From the NCBI GenBank assembly GCA_021234155.1, contig JAJEKV010000009.1:12718546-12782545 (forward strand): a stretch of DNA of 64,000 nt, in the 5' to 3' direction. This document shows positions 35,446-47,189 of the stretch, in pieces. Each line of letters starts with the position of its first letter. Position 1 is the first letter of the stretch. This DNA is from Isoetes taiwanensis. Lineage: Eukaryota; Streptophyta; Lycopodiopsida; Isoetales; Isoetaceae. The notes below the pieces were generated by a model. That model made no database searches, was not told where the DNA came from, and worked only from the letters and a program-made list of their open reading frames with translations. The position numbers and the translations under genes are program-made.

Positions 35446-36852
35446 GCGACATTTGAGCGATCAACCTGCAGACCTCGACATCTATCTACACTGCTACAGT
35501 AGCTTTAGGACTAACACCGACACCAGCGGTCCAATTCTGGCCACTGCAGATCTGGTTTCAGAAACTTGGTTTAGCTTGCCTTCTTCCTGCAGAGAATTCC
35601 CTTATTTTACTAATTCTTAAGCCATTCAGTTCTACTGCAGGGTAGCCCAGCGTTTGTGAATTCTTTCAGCTAAATCTTGGATGTCTTTGAGAAATTGTGG
35701 TTCCCCAATTTCATAGCCTCTTTCTAAATTTGAGAATTGCTAAAGAGGATTCTTTAGTGTGAATTTGTGTTTCACCTATACGTTATGTCTTTCTCTGGAA
35801 CTTTCTGCTCTGGAACAACAGCCCAGTTGGGTGGAGAGCTTAGCCATAAAGGCTGGACTTTGTGAACTTTTGTTGATTGATTTCATTCTAAGACTTTTGC
35901 TTTGTTATAAAAATCTTGAAGTCGTATTAACATCATTGCGTTCTTTCAGCTTTACCGAACACACTATATGCTCAATGGAGCTTCTTACCTATTGATTTCC
36001 TTTAACTATTTCTCTTTCGTTCCTTGTTTTGCATGTTTTTAGCAATTTAAGCTAACTTGCCACAGATTGCTAGTATTGCCGAGGGGACTGTCATTCATAA
36101 AATTATCTGTAAGATGACATCCACAAAGAGATTGCCTGTATGGTCCTATTATTTTCCTCTTCCATATTTCATAGAAGCACAATAAAACATTTCATACAAT
36201 TTAAACACCTCCGTCATTGCATCTCTTCATCTCGTTTGCTGCGCATTGAAACAGCTCCAACAGACTGCAGCTCCAACGCATCAAGCAAACCTATCTAAGT
36301 CATCCTGAAATTTCAGTTCACATGCTCTCATGCTACATACGAAAAGAGCGGTGACGCCCTCGACTATCACGAACAATCGGCATTGCATCATACTTGGGAT
36401 AGAACGGAACGTTTTTATGAACGGTGACCTCGAAAGAACGGGTATGGTCATGTCTCAGTATGGAACGGAGCGGTTTTTTTTGAAAAACCACTTAAAATTA
36501 TCAGAAAGATCATAATTTATCAGAATATGGCATCCAAATATGATAATTCATACGAATAAAGCTTTAAAATCCAAAAACAATTTAAGAATTAAAAATATGC
36601 AATAATTAATGTTTGTAGAAGTGATTTAAGCAACAATTCATAGACTAACATAAAAAGTTTGGGCTTAAGAAATACAAATTATTTCATGTTCATGCTATGA
36701 TCTCAAATTACTCTTGAAGCATTCATTGGATAAGCGCACCACCAAGAACCTGAAGGCATATTAAATTGACACAAAGCAAATTAATCTTCCATAAACAAAT
36801 AATGGCAAGCAAGATACTTACTCAATATATAGAAGCCACGCTACGTGTTCGT
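35446..36852. other. Intergenic, unassigned
   Basis: AT-rich, with no supported gene. 36330-36500 has short GC-richer words but no recognisable domain. Confidence 0.4.
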
Positions 36853-37009
36853 GATCGTATCCTACGAAGAACTTCAAGTTCTTCATCTTCTGCTTCTTCG
36901 ATATCATATGATTATCTTCCTCTTCAACACTGTTGTTTGCTTCATTGTTCTTGTCAGCATTCTTAAAAACCAAAAATCCATAATGGTCGAATAATTATGT
37001 TAGATTCTT

Positions 37010-37380
37010 CTCCATCCGAAGTTCTTGGAAATATTCTTCTTGAGCACTTGAAGAGTGTTCATCCACCCAAGAATCTTAGGTCCTTTTTGAGCTAGTTCAT
37101 TGTCTTTGTTATCAATTGCAAATTGAACTCACAAACACAAGATCATTCAATCTTTGGACTTTAAGCATGATGAATATGATCAAATCTACTAAAATTTGAA
37201 AGCTTTTGGCAGATCAGGATTGCCAATATGCCCAATAGTATGGAGTAGAAGACCCATATTTTTTCCACCATCCCATTCATCAATGTGCTTCATTTTATCT
37301 ATAGACATTTCGCAAAGAAAGGAACCTTCTAGATTCTGGCCGCATGCGCCTTTCCGCTCTTGTGCCGCTATCACTCCTTA
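37010..37380 (-). pseudogene. hAT transposase C-terminus (left arm)
   Basis: Minus-strand counterpart of 37764-38150. The readable frame has MKHIDEWDGGKNMGLLLHTI and then GNPDLP, the diverged version of the same WW-YGS-P-L-R-I-N region. The dimerisation block near 37140-37200 is recognisable only by aligning it with the right arm. It has no intact reading frame. Confidence 0.6.
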
Positions 37381-37763
37381 TGAAATTCGCCTCTAAGTGA
37401 AGACCAGCCTTTGAGAAAACTCATTGTCCTTCTTGAATCATGAAGGATCAAGGGCAAATGCCAAATGCATATCGACGAGAGCCGTCTATTTCGCCAGTGC
37501 ATATCTTTTCCAAATCATTAAAATAAGATTGCGGTGGAAGAGATTTGGAAGAGATATGCACTAGCGGTGGGACGACCTATCATTTTGATATGCATTGTGC
37601 GCATTTGTCCTGATTCGGAGTTTCATGATTCAAAACGAGAAGGACAATGAAGCTGGTCGGCTCCAATACATTAATGAGTCTAACAAGGAAGAGGAGCGAA
37701 AAATAAGAGCGGAGTTGCGCATGTACAGAATCTAGAAGGTTCCTTTCTTAGTAACGATGTTAA

Positions 37764-38150
37764 GTGGATGATATGAAGCAGTCACGATGTTGTGAAGTGG
37801 TGGAAAATTATGGGTCTCACTCCACCACTATTGCGCATTATTGGCAACTTGATCGGTGGAGCCAAAATGCCTCTTTCTCCTATAGAAAACAAATTTTAGT
37901 AGATTTTGTCATATCTATAGCAAGAAACGCTAAGCGCTTGGAGTCCAAAAGATTGAATGATCTTGTGTTTTGCAGTTCTAATTTGCAATTGATAACAAAG
38001 CGAATCCAGCTTCAAAAAGTATCTCGTATTCTTGGGTGGATGGACAATGAAGAAAAATGATGAGGAAGACCTAAGATGATCTTCTAAGTGCCTCAAGAAG
38101 AAGATTTCCAAGAACTTTCGATGGAGAAGAATCTAACCATGATTATCCGG
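37764..38150 (+). pseudogene. hAT transposase C-terminus (right arm)
   Basis: The frame contains VVENYGSHSTTIAHYWQL and later AKRLESKRLNDLVFCSSNLQ (end of a 20-residue stretch). These correspond to the WW-YG region and the KKRNRL-RLNDLV-YN-L dimerisation block of hAT transposases (Dimer_Tnp_hAT). Frame changes occur inside the block, with the Lys-Lys-Arg part in a different frame. Only the C-terminal end of a transposase is present; no DDE core or BED finger is seen. The left arm carries the same sequence on the minus strand. Confidence 0.75.
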
Positions 38151-38324
38151 AATGCTATGGGATTTTGGTTTTGAGAATGCCGATAAGAACAATGAAGCAA
38201 AACAATGTTGTTGAAGAGGAGGATAATCATGCGAGAACGAAATTGACAATGATATCGAAGAAGGGGCGTATCAATCCTGAAGTTTTTCGTGGGATAGACA
38301 ATACGAACATTAGCGCTTCTATGT

Positions 38325-38430
38325 GTGCTGATGCGGGCCCAAGCGCCGAAAATTTTGGATGGGGGATTTCTATGAGATGTGCGACGAGGCGTTATCGATG
38401 TTTAGTAGGGAGCGTCATAATGGTATTAGG
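38325..38430 (+). repeat. Family R fragment at the left edge of unit A
   Basis: ttttggatgggggattt(c)ctat, gcgacgaggcg, tttagtaggg and gcgtcataatg match 47725-47810, and more weakly 1970-2040. The fragment lies 30 bp from the end of the hAT inverted repeat and opens duplicated unit A. Confidence 0.65.
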
Positions 38431-38857
38431 AGCAATGTTCTTGGTTGACCAAGAGCTAGCACTCCACCATATCCCACTTAGTAGTCTAGCGGCGCCCAAA
38501 GCATGGGATGGAAAGATTGAGCCTCCGAAAAATGGGAAAAAATTTCTCCTAGGTAGTAGGTTAAATTATAGATGCGAAAAAAGATGAGTCAAATTACCAT
38601 TCTAGTAAGATTGAGTGCAAATTATGCATGAGCATCAAATTTCACCCAAAATGGGTCGAAGAATCATCCTAATCAGACCAGAAGTGAAAATGGCAAATCC
38701 ATAAAATCCATAACAAACTATTAGGAAAAATTTGAATTTTAAATTATAACTAAAACGTGTGCCGCAGCGATGCCGATGCATTAGTCGTGGGCGTGTGAGG
38801 TTAGGGTAGCCGTGGAAGTATGAGGTTGGAGTTATATTTTTTAGGGCGCAATGTTAT

Positions 38858-38917
38858 GAAGGTGAATGTCAATGCTAAGAGGTGGATGAAGGTGAATGTG
38901 AATGCTAAGAGGTGGAT
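38858..38917 (+). repeat. 30-bp tandem duplication
   Basis: gaaggtgaatg(t)(c/g)aatgctaag plus aggtggat occurs twice in tandem (38858-38887, 38888-38917). The counterpart in unit B (48255-48315) has the same two units but more diverged. The duplication therefore predates, or was shared at, the large duplication. Confidence 0.8.
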
Positions 38918-40977
38918 GGTGCTCAATATGGTCATCCTGGAATAAATTTAATAGAACATGTAGATTAGGCAGAGTGCATAATATAATTGGGTGTCTGAAA
39001 GACTGCAAAACCAAGTTAAGTATACTTATGTGCAATTTAAACGTTATAATCATAAATTTGATGATATTGTCCCAAATTTTGTGGCATGACATATTTGGAG
39101 CACTTTTGGTCTATTTGCATTTTTCATTTGTGGTCATTGATTTGAAGAATATTAGGCCATTTATACCGGATCAAAGAGCTAGCGGTATTTTGATCAAAAA
39201 ATTATTGTGCAAATTTTAATGCAAAAATGCACAATTAAACACCATATAAAACATCATATTCCCAATCCAAAGACATGATATTTTCTTAGCGGTTTGCTAT
39301 AGCAGCACAAACCCCTGAACCAAAATCACACCAAGTGGAGGCCCCAAACTAACCGACCAAGCCCAAAAAATCAGAATTTATGGTGGATTAATTTATTGCA
39401 ATCAATAGCAAATTGCATGTTTGGCTATGAAGACTTGAAGCTTCATGCAGGATGGCACCAACATTAAAATTTCACCTCCCACTTACTTGAGAATGTAACA
39501 TAATAAGCAAAATAGCATGAACTTTCTTAAAAACATTACAAATGCAAACAATAGAAGTTGAAGATGAAGCTTTTACATGTATCAAGAACTTAAAAACATT
39601 CTTCAATTCTTCAACTCGAGATCTTAATTCTTAAACTTAAAATGTGCACATTGTATCTGGCACCGAATCAGAATACTGGTATAAAAGAATACTATGTTTA
39701 GAATACTAACAATATTTTCTAGCCCATCCATCGCATGCATTGCAGAATGAGTTTATCAGTTAGAAAAAAATTATAACACGCCACTTAATACCATGGCTAT
39801 TCACGCTTCTTAGTTGCCTTAACCTCCCAAGAACTTGGTGTGTAGACTTCCTTTGGATGGATGCAAAGAAATTAAGAATTGTACGAATGGGCATAGCTAC
39901 AAGTTTAGGCAGGAAGGGTCGTAGTGCTTGTTAAAACCCAAGGTGCCATATGGGCCTTCACCATAAATCTGGAAGAATAAAAAGAAAGGGAAATTAAAAA
40001 GGTTGAGGCAATCTGCGGTACGTTGATAACTCCTTCCAAATTAGCCTGAAAAAATAAAAAATAAAATAATAGTGGCGTTAGAAAGCATTGTCCGTAAGAA
40101 GTAGAGGATCTGTGAAGTAAAGACAACAACTCTAATGTTTGTTATAAAGCTAAAGAAAAGCATACATGTTCAACAACGGCAAGATATATTGCACTTTCTA
40201 GAAATATCCTTGAAGAGATAAAGGAAATCAAGCGATTGCAAAAGGCAAAGATGATCAACAAACATTTTATGTCAATAAATTTAGAAAAGAATAATGCCTT
40301 GCTTGCTTGAAGTATGCGCGATAAACAAAGGCCACAAATACTTCTAGCAGCTAAGGGTCTTGTTCACATTGCAGCCTCCCCGCCAAAATCACATTATGTG
40401 CTTGAGATCTTACCGTGAATTACAGATGCTTGTAGCTATATAGAAATAGTTTGATGTTTGAAAGCTTCATATCTTCAGCGGTTAAATGATGCAATTTTGC
40501 CGACAAAAAACAAAGTTTACAATTTTGTGGTGATTTCAACCGTAAGATATGGTGCATAGAATCAAGAAGATATATGGGAAGTCAAGACAAAACGATATAA
40601 GATATGTTTAGCTGCACAAACTTATATAACCATGCAATGCCACATCCTAAATCAAGATCACTATATATGGGACCCATATCTAACTATTAGGAGCATGATT
40701 TTCTAAAGGCATTGATGCAAAATAATGGCAATAAAGCATGTCTGTGAGAATAGGCATACCATAAAATTTGATGGATCTATTAGTTCAAGCATTTATACCT
40801 CGGCTCCAAACCACTAAGTTTCATCTCCCATTAAAGCGGGCCTGTTTTCCTGCGGTCCAATTCACAACAACTCAACCGGTCATGTACTATACTTCTATAA
40901 CCCAACAGATTCGAATGAATGAGTTCACATAGTTAATCACATAAAAGTAAAAGAGATTTGAAATGTGGTGTGTTTAC

Positions 40978-41115
40978 CTTCATGACATGTACAATAATTG
41001 TTTTATCGGAAAGTCTTAAGATCCGGATAATGTGGTTTTGGGTCGGTTACATAGCGTCAATCTTATTTCATCAATCAAGGAACACTGTTGCCCTTGCCTT
41101 GTACATTATCGCAAC
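40978..41115 (-). pseudogene. THUMP-domain (TAN1-like) exon, copy A
   Basis: Minus-strand exon whose unit-B counterpart reads clearly as a THUMP-domain piece. It encodes IMYKARA- near its start and DLK---DKTIIVHVMK at its end, before a GTAAAC donor. Relative to copy B it has extra or missing bases in the middle that break the frame. The acceptor reads ccctttgcGG instead of ccctttgcAG, so splicing at this site would be impaired if the base is real. Other possible exon borders on the same strand lie at about 39895-39970 (after a cttttattcttccag tract) and 41540-41580 (before gtaagaatt); their products are not identified. Confidence 0.55.
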
Positions 41116-42373
41116 CCGCAAAGGGATTTTGCATCATATGCATGGCCTCAAAAATAGGCTAGGCGGCTAAAAGAAAATCACAATAAACATAAATGCACAA
41201 CCATAACGTGTAATGCCCGCCGACGATTCGACATTAGCATTTCGCGGTGTTTGACATACGAAATAATCTGCGCCAATAGAAGTGGCCTAAGAGAGTAAGT
41301 GCATTCGAAATAACCACATCAAAGTATTCCAGTTATAATTAATGCGGCAACCACATTCATTGTTAACCAGCCCACCTCTCAAAACTCTTCTACCCCATCT
41401 TTCCGTCGAACTCGAGAGGTTGGAAGCCATGTCGATCTGGTTCTTTGGCCATAGCTGGAGAAAAAGGGATTCACTGGAAAAGGCAGATCGATAATAAGCA
41501 GGGGATATGTTCCTCTAAAGATAGCAGATGGATCTAATTCTTACCTTGCTAGTTTCAAATATCAGAAGCTAGCCATGCTGTTTTTATCTTCGACAAATCT
41601 CTCAAAGTTGTTCACCATTTTTTGAATATTTTACATCACTCTGCCTCCACAAAAACTGCAGTTGCTACAAAAAAAAAAAGTTTCTTGCTTTCATCCCTAT
41701 CGCACAAAAGCACATACAATAGAACGGCAAATTTTCTTTAAGAAAAATACACACCATGGCCCGGTTTAAAACTCCAAGTCCACTTCGGCACTACATTGGG
41801 TATTAGGCTGACAAGCAGAGAACCGGTGGCATGTAATAAGAACTAAGCTTTTAGCCCAAATCCGCCTTTCGTTGCTACTCTGCGAAGAAAATCAATAAGT
41901 CTCCAGCGCCAATCTCACGGCACGAAACGAGAAATAAGAAAAAGCGACCATCATTAACTTGAGGGCAGAGAACCGCCGAATCGATAAATCGCCCATAAGC
42001 ATCAGCAGGCACCTATCTTGTGCCCTGAAAGATTGTCAATGCTCTAACCTCCATCATAACACCTGCGAAACATACAGATAATTAAAAACTCTCCAGCGAA
42101 GGCTGACGAAGCCTTGAGGAAGAACAGAATACAACCGTTGGTAGAGGGTGGAGATACCTCACCGCCATAGCCATGCCCTTTACTACCTTGCAGTAGGTTC
42201 AAAATGCCTCCTTTATTTTGAGTTAAAGTAGAGTATTGAATACACCCAATAATATGAAACAAGGAAGCCATGAGCGCGAAAACTTAAAGGAGCGCGCATC
42301 TGCGGTAACATCACCAGCGTTCCTTGCAGATTCCCAACCCATCCCAAAATAAAAAAGAAGATAAAAGAAAAGA

Positions 42374-42383
42374 TTATATATAG
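42374..42383 (+). promoter_or_regulatory. Candidate TATA box, H3-like gene copy A
   Basis: ttatatatag lies about 190 bp upstream of the copy A ATG (42574) and is conserved in unit B at 52319-52328. Its position between the minus-strand THUMP gene and the plus-strand H3-like gene suggests a shared intergenic promoter. Confidence 0.45.
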
Positions 42384-42573
42384 TCTGAGACATTTAATAA
42401 GGAGAGCTATAAATAATAGGGCTAATAATGATGAGAGAATATTCACAGCCCTAAGAGCATCTTTCCTTTTTTAAATACTATTCTTCCCCAAAGGTCCCAC
42501 TTTCCTAACTCACCCCAAACCTCTTTTCTTGATCTCCGGCTTAAAGCTAATCCATTTTCTTAACCCGTAAGAT

Positions 42574-43665
42574 ATGGCTGGGACCAAATGCCGGCAAGGA
42601 AATATAGGAGCCAAGACAAACACCTTCTATGGCCCGAGCGGCAGCAAGAAGATCCGGGAGCACCTCAGAAGCCGGGAGGAGAAGAAGCCCGGAGCAGCTT
42701 ATCAACTCACTGGGCGGACCTTCACACTTCACATGAGCAGGGCAGCCAGCAGCAGCCATGCCGCGAGAAACGGAACAAATAGTGAGAGAACTGCGCCCTC
42801 GCCCTAGCCAGAGGGCGGCATGAGGAGGAGGTGCAACGGGAGGCAGCGCTAGAAGGAGGCAGCATGAAGCCTTGGGTTGGCCCCAACAAAGAAGGAAGGA
42901 AGAAGATGGCGAGTGGCGGAAGATGCGGCGGCAAGGAAGAAGAGGAATTGGGAGAAGGAGGACAAGAAGAAGGGGAGAAGCTGAGTCCAAAAGGGGTCAA
43001 GGCTGACACAGCGGAACAAACTCCACATTCAGAACCCTGTGGGAACAAGCTTGGCCAGGAGAACAGCGGCGAAAGAGATACGAGGTGAAGGTAGCAATGA
43101 AGAAAGGAGCGAGGAAGATGACGTTAAGGAGAAGATCAAGCGATGCCTGCCACCTTACCCAAAGTAGTCCAAAGCCACCAAGGTGGTGAAGAAGCGAGAA
43201 GCGGGCGGCCAGTTCATGTAGCGGGATAAGTGAATTTAAAGAAGAAAGAAAAGTTTACGGGGAGTACCTCGGGAGGTGGAAGAAATTACAATAGCGGTAT
43301 TGCAAAATAAACGTACAAAATTACGTTAAGGCGGCACCCAGAATCCCGGCCCGGCGGCACCACCGGGCGAGCCTCGAAGAAAGGTCCACCATGGACCCAA
43401 TCAAGCGATGCGGGGCATTTTACAAGAGGATTAGGCACTTCGTGGTGCACTAATCTCATGATCGAAAGCGCCATTGAGCGGCTCCTCGAAAAATTATCTA
43501 TGCGGAGTTCTAGGCTGATTATAGGGTTACCCCTAGCAATTACGATCCACGCAAAAAAGGTACAAGTCTTCAAAGGAACATCTATCGCGAAAAGAGTAAC
43601 AATGATGCGAGAAGGACCTCCATTTGGCTATAGGATCTGAAAAGACGAGCCTTAGGAGCTTGTAA
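42574..43665 (+). pseudogene. Histone H3-variant-like gene, copy A
   Basis: Starts ATG GCT GGG ACC AAA TGC, so MAGTKC replaces the MARTKC of copy B, in the same promoter context. Downstream is a long charged segment. An alpha-N-like block follows at about 43420-43450, where AFYKRIRHF resembles the H3 motif ALxEIRHF. Then comes ESAIERLLEKLS, the alpha-1 position, and SIAKRVTMM, the H3 C-terminal AKRVT-M block. Immediately after MM a one-base difference from copy B shifts the frame, replacing PKDLHLA with an unrelated tail that stops at 43640. The copy B stop lies at the equivalent of 43663-43665. The other frame changes are compatible with introns, decay or sequencing indels. The family assignment rests on conserved blocks at both ends. 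It is probably a broken copy. Confidence 0.55.
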
Positions 43666-44449
43666 CTTTGTATCAAAATAATTTTTGTATAAATCAATTT
43701 AGTGTAAAATCTTCATTAATGTAATTAAAATTTTCCTTTTAAGATTGCTAATTCAAATTTCTCTTACAATTGACGTTTTAGATCAAAATTATTACCCCAA
43801 GTCTTCACAACGCCAGTATGGCAGAATCTGAAGCACAAGGCCTTTTAGAGTACCTACTGCTAAAATAAAAAAATTGTACAAATTTTGTAAGAAAAATTGT
43901 TAGAATGTTTAGTATTAGTTAAATCTTACAGTGTAGCATCTTGAATTTGTCTAAAATGTTCAAAATTAGCCTAGATGACCACTTTCGGTCATACTTGTGA
44001 ATGGCCCTACAGCATCAAAGAATGGGTGCGTTTCCTTGGCGATAACACCCGAGTCACCCATTTATGCACTTTTACAATATTAGATTGACATAAAATAAGT
44101 TGCTAGATAGCCTAGAATAGAGCTAAACTTGCATTTTAGTCTAGCCTACTACTTTTGCTGATACAACTCAAACCTGCATCCCACAAATCTTCACACCATT
44201 AGAAATAAGAAATCAGCTCCCAATCTGCCGTAAAATTCATCAACTAACAATTGATGTTGTAAGCAACATTGTTTTTCCAACACAAATCACTTAATATCAG
44301 TAAAATCAGCAAATAATATATTTAGAGACAATGGGGTCTAACAAATACAAATCGGCAATAGAGTTCAAGACAATAAGACATTAAAATCACACCAATTTAA
44401 AAAAAAAAAAGACGAAGAGGGAATTGTCATGCTTCAAACTTAAGGTCGT

Positions 44450-45940
44450 ATTAAGCTATCTCCTCCTCCTTGAAATCATTCTGTCCTCGTCGGAAATCCA
44501 TTCTCCATGACTTCTTGCGATGTCTTCCACTCTTTCTTGCACAATTAGTAGCCATTTCTCATTCTTTTCAAGAATGATTTGATCATATTTTGCCTCTATT
44601 CTTCTACCATCATATTTGTCTAAATTCTCAAATAGATGAAGATTTGTATGGATGTAAACCAATTTTTCAGCATTAGAAAAGAAGTCTATTCCTTTTCTCA
44701 GTAACAATAACTGCATATGAACTCCAAGCTAGTTCACAAAAATTTGCTACAAGTCCCTTGCCTTTTATACTGGATCGTTAGCGTCCTCAGAGTGCGAGAG
44801 ATCCTCCATAATTCTGCCACCATTGCAAGGTGTTAAATCTGAACATCATCTTAGCAAATGCAAGTTATGGTATAGCCCATTGCTTCTTAGATTTCTAAAC
44901 TGCTAATTGTGTCACCAATTTGGTTTGGAGTGTAACATCACCTCTTGTGTACTTAATGAAAATTGACATTGTTACACAACTTAGAGCGGTGGTATAGAAA
45001 AATGATAAACAATAGAAATAACAAATGTGTACCTTGGAAGAAAATTCCACAAATCTTTCATCAACCCATCATCATATAAAGCATCTGCATGAACTCATAA
45101 AGGCGTCACTAAGTATCCTACTCCATGCAATGGAGAATGCAACATTGTCCATCTTGGAACCAATCCCTCGTGCTCTTCCATCATTCAATCTATGATTGCT
45201 TGAATTTTTGAAGGTTACACTTTGTTTTTCATCTCATTAAGGACCTCAACCAAATGATCCATGCACTCATAAATTAACCCCATAGTAGAACTTTCCCTAT
45301 CAGCCAACCTCAAGACTTTCAGTAGAGTGAGGATATAAACTATCTCCTTAGCATGTGTAAAAAATTCAGCGCTTCTAATCGAAGCGTACACTTCCTGACT
45401 AACGACAGTTCTTGAATGCTTCCAATTACTCTATTCATAGCTTATAATCATCTTTACCAATGCCTTCTCAACATCCTCGCTTACCAATTGTTCTAATACT
45501 ATGAACATATATACAAACCTAGTTGCCGCTGGTTTAAGTAAAGACCTCTTACTTGAACTGTTCTCTTGATACACACGACTCCTTTTTTCTTGATAAAGGT
45601 CCTATCTTCTCTGCTCCTGTATTGATGGGCGAATCAGTCTAATCACCCGTAACCATAATCACGGTCTAAGCGGCGGCACATGCACCTTGTATAAAATATG
45701 GAGGGAACTCCTCCTCCAATATTTCACCAGCTTTAACACAATTGGAGCCATTATCCGTGATCACTTGCACAATATTCTTAGCACCAACTTTGTCAACAAT
45801 CTTTTTCAACTCGGCGCTACGCGCGAGCATCTTTCTTGCCACTGGCATCCGGATTTTAAAACAGAACCATAGCTGCAATTTGATGAGCCTCAACCTATTG
45901 GGCACCGCCACATGCAGGCGCCCCATTGGAGCCACGTGAG
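44450..45940 (-). pseudogene. hAT transposase relic
   Basis: Minus strand. At the right end, ELKKIVDKVGAKNIVQVITD and NGSNCVKAGEILEEEFP (45690-45830) match the DUF659-type core, in which the Asp of VITDN is a catalytic residue. Leftwards there are broken frames. Near 44450-44760 is the C-terminal dimerisation region (AEKLVYIHTNLHLFENL, followed by an acidic tail). The 44560-45090 part is repeated in unit B at 53770-54265. It belongs to a different hAT family from the inverted repeat at 36853-38297. Multiple stops make it non-functional. Confidence 0.75.
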
Positions 45941-46389
45941 CGTGAAATCTGGGACTGTCTATAAATTATCCTAACCTAACCTGAGCCGCTTTTTTGTCAC
46001 CTACCTTGTGATTACTGTTCTTCTTTGGAGAACTCTGTTTCGAACACCGTTCGTTGCGGCATAGCTCAGATTGACAGCCCCAAAACAGTACGCTCATTGA
46101 AAAATCCAGGTTGGCAGATCAACTCTTATATGCACTATCGAACTTTAAACAAGATGGATCCAAGGTAAGCAGCGCTGCCCATTCAATTTCGAAATATTAA
46201 TTCGTCTATGATGAATTATTTACAAATATTATACGCCCATAACTATGATTTGGATGAATTGCCTTTGATGGAATGGCTGGAGATGGATTTGACCTATCTA
46301 TTATGTAGGATCCAATTCCCAAATGCAGCTTAAACATAGCCTTTATTACAACAATGTTTCACTTGGACACCCTGAGGTGGACGGTTTTA

Positions 46390-46740
46390 TGAATTATTCA
46401 AGGACCCAGGTATGTGGAATAAGTTTTGTGCGCCTCCTGCAGAGATGGTAAAAAGATCCATGCCTATTATATTAATAGTGCAATAAAACCGAACAGCTTT
46501 GTTGAAAATACACTTATGAATGTGTACATCCAGTTTTGGGACAACAGAGGATGCTTACAAAGTGTTGCAGACAGTCACAGAAGAACATGTTTTAAAGACA
46601 GAGTATTATTGCGGGTATTGCGCTGGCATGGCGATGCAGGAAAGTAGCCTTCTCAGAGGAGGAAGGAATCACTCGACTCGTCATCAAGTCATGGGGCCTG
46701 GGAGTTGGTGGAAGTTCGTCTGGAGTAGTGTTCATCAGTA
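46390..46740 (+). pseudogene. Pentatricopeptide-repeat (PPR) fragment
   Basis: CASCRDGKKIHAYYINSAIK then PNSFVENTLMNVYIQFG, followed in another frame by EDAYKVLQTV, matches the plant PLS-class PPR pattern (AC-xL--GK-IHA, N-FV-NTL--MY---G--EDA-KVF). Such proteins act in organelle RNA editing and processing. Only about one and a half repeats are recognisable, and a frameshift lies near 46540. The fragment sits between the two duplicated units and probably arrived by transposon capture or insertion. 45950-46390 holds nothing I recognise. Confidence 0.65.
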
Positions 46741-47189
46741 AGCCATGGGTAGATCACACGGAACCTAGAGTTCGGATGAGCGATATCATATCTTGTTAGT
46801 AGAGCCTTCCTAGAACCCTCAGTTTAGGTTTGGAACCCTAATCAATGAACCCTAATTGTAAGTTAGATGCATGTGATTAGAATTAGATGTATCTTCATTA
46901 TTATGTTAATGTACGATGTTGGTTGATCTTATATTTGCACCCCTTGTGTATTGGGAAGAGTAGACCTAGTGGCTATTATCTAGATGATTAGCTTCTAGTT
47001 TAGATATCCTTAGTTCCTATTATTTATGCGATGCAGTATGAACCCACTTGACTCACGGAGGCTGTGGAATGACTTAGCACTACACCATGAGGGCTGAGTG
47101 GCAAAGTGGATGGGGTCCCTGTGAGCATGTCTTGGAATCCATGGTAGGCTAGGTCTATAGTCGGTCACTTCGTGTGGGCGGGTATGGAT

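Larger units (their letters stand above)
36853..38297. mobile_element. 1.45-kb inverted repeat of hAT transposase ends
   Basis: The left arm, 36853-37517, and the right arm, 37542-38297, are reverse complements along nearly their whole length, with small indels and substitutions. They are separated by only 24 bp (37518-37541). Matching landmarks include gaaccttctag / ctagaaggttc, tgcatatc / gatatgca beside the centre, and agattcttctccatc / gatggagaagaatct. The outer ends are near cgtatcctacgaag / gtgggatag. Each arm carries the end of a hAT transposase gene, divergent from the centre. Transcription through it would give a long hairpin RNA. Its origin, whether tail-to-tail insertion or inverted duplication, is not known. 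Confidence 0.8.
38330..45090 (+). repeat. Large direct duplication, unit A
   Basis: Unit A aligns with unit B (47715-54265) in three co-linear blocks. Block 1 is A 38330-39240 with B 47720-48625. Block 2 is A 39640-43850 with B 49555-53765. Block 3 is A 44560-45090 with B 53770-54265. Between blocks 1 and 2 the copies hold different DNA, about 400 bp in A and 930 bp in B. Between blocks 2 and 3, A has about 700 bp absent from B. Many single-base and short indels separate the copies. The unit carries a THUMP exon, an H3-like gene and part of a hAT relic. Confidence 0.9.

Noticed and set aside
39895-39975. Minus-strand exon-like piece QIYGEGPYGTLG after a pyrimidine tract and AG
   Set aside because: EGPYG recalls ferric-reductase or NADPH-oxidase motifs, but the match is too short, does not fit the neighbouring THUMP gene, and is frame-altered in unit B.
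42547-42990. 147-codon minus-strand frame across the H3-like gene copy A
   Set aside because: It is the antisense shadow of the charged plus-strand segment (poly Leu/Ser/Pro) and has no own motif. The plus strand carries the conserved blocks.
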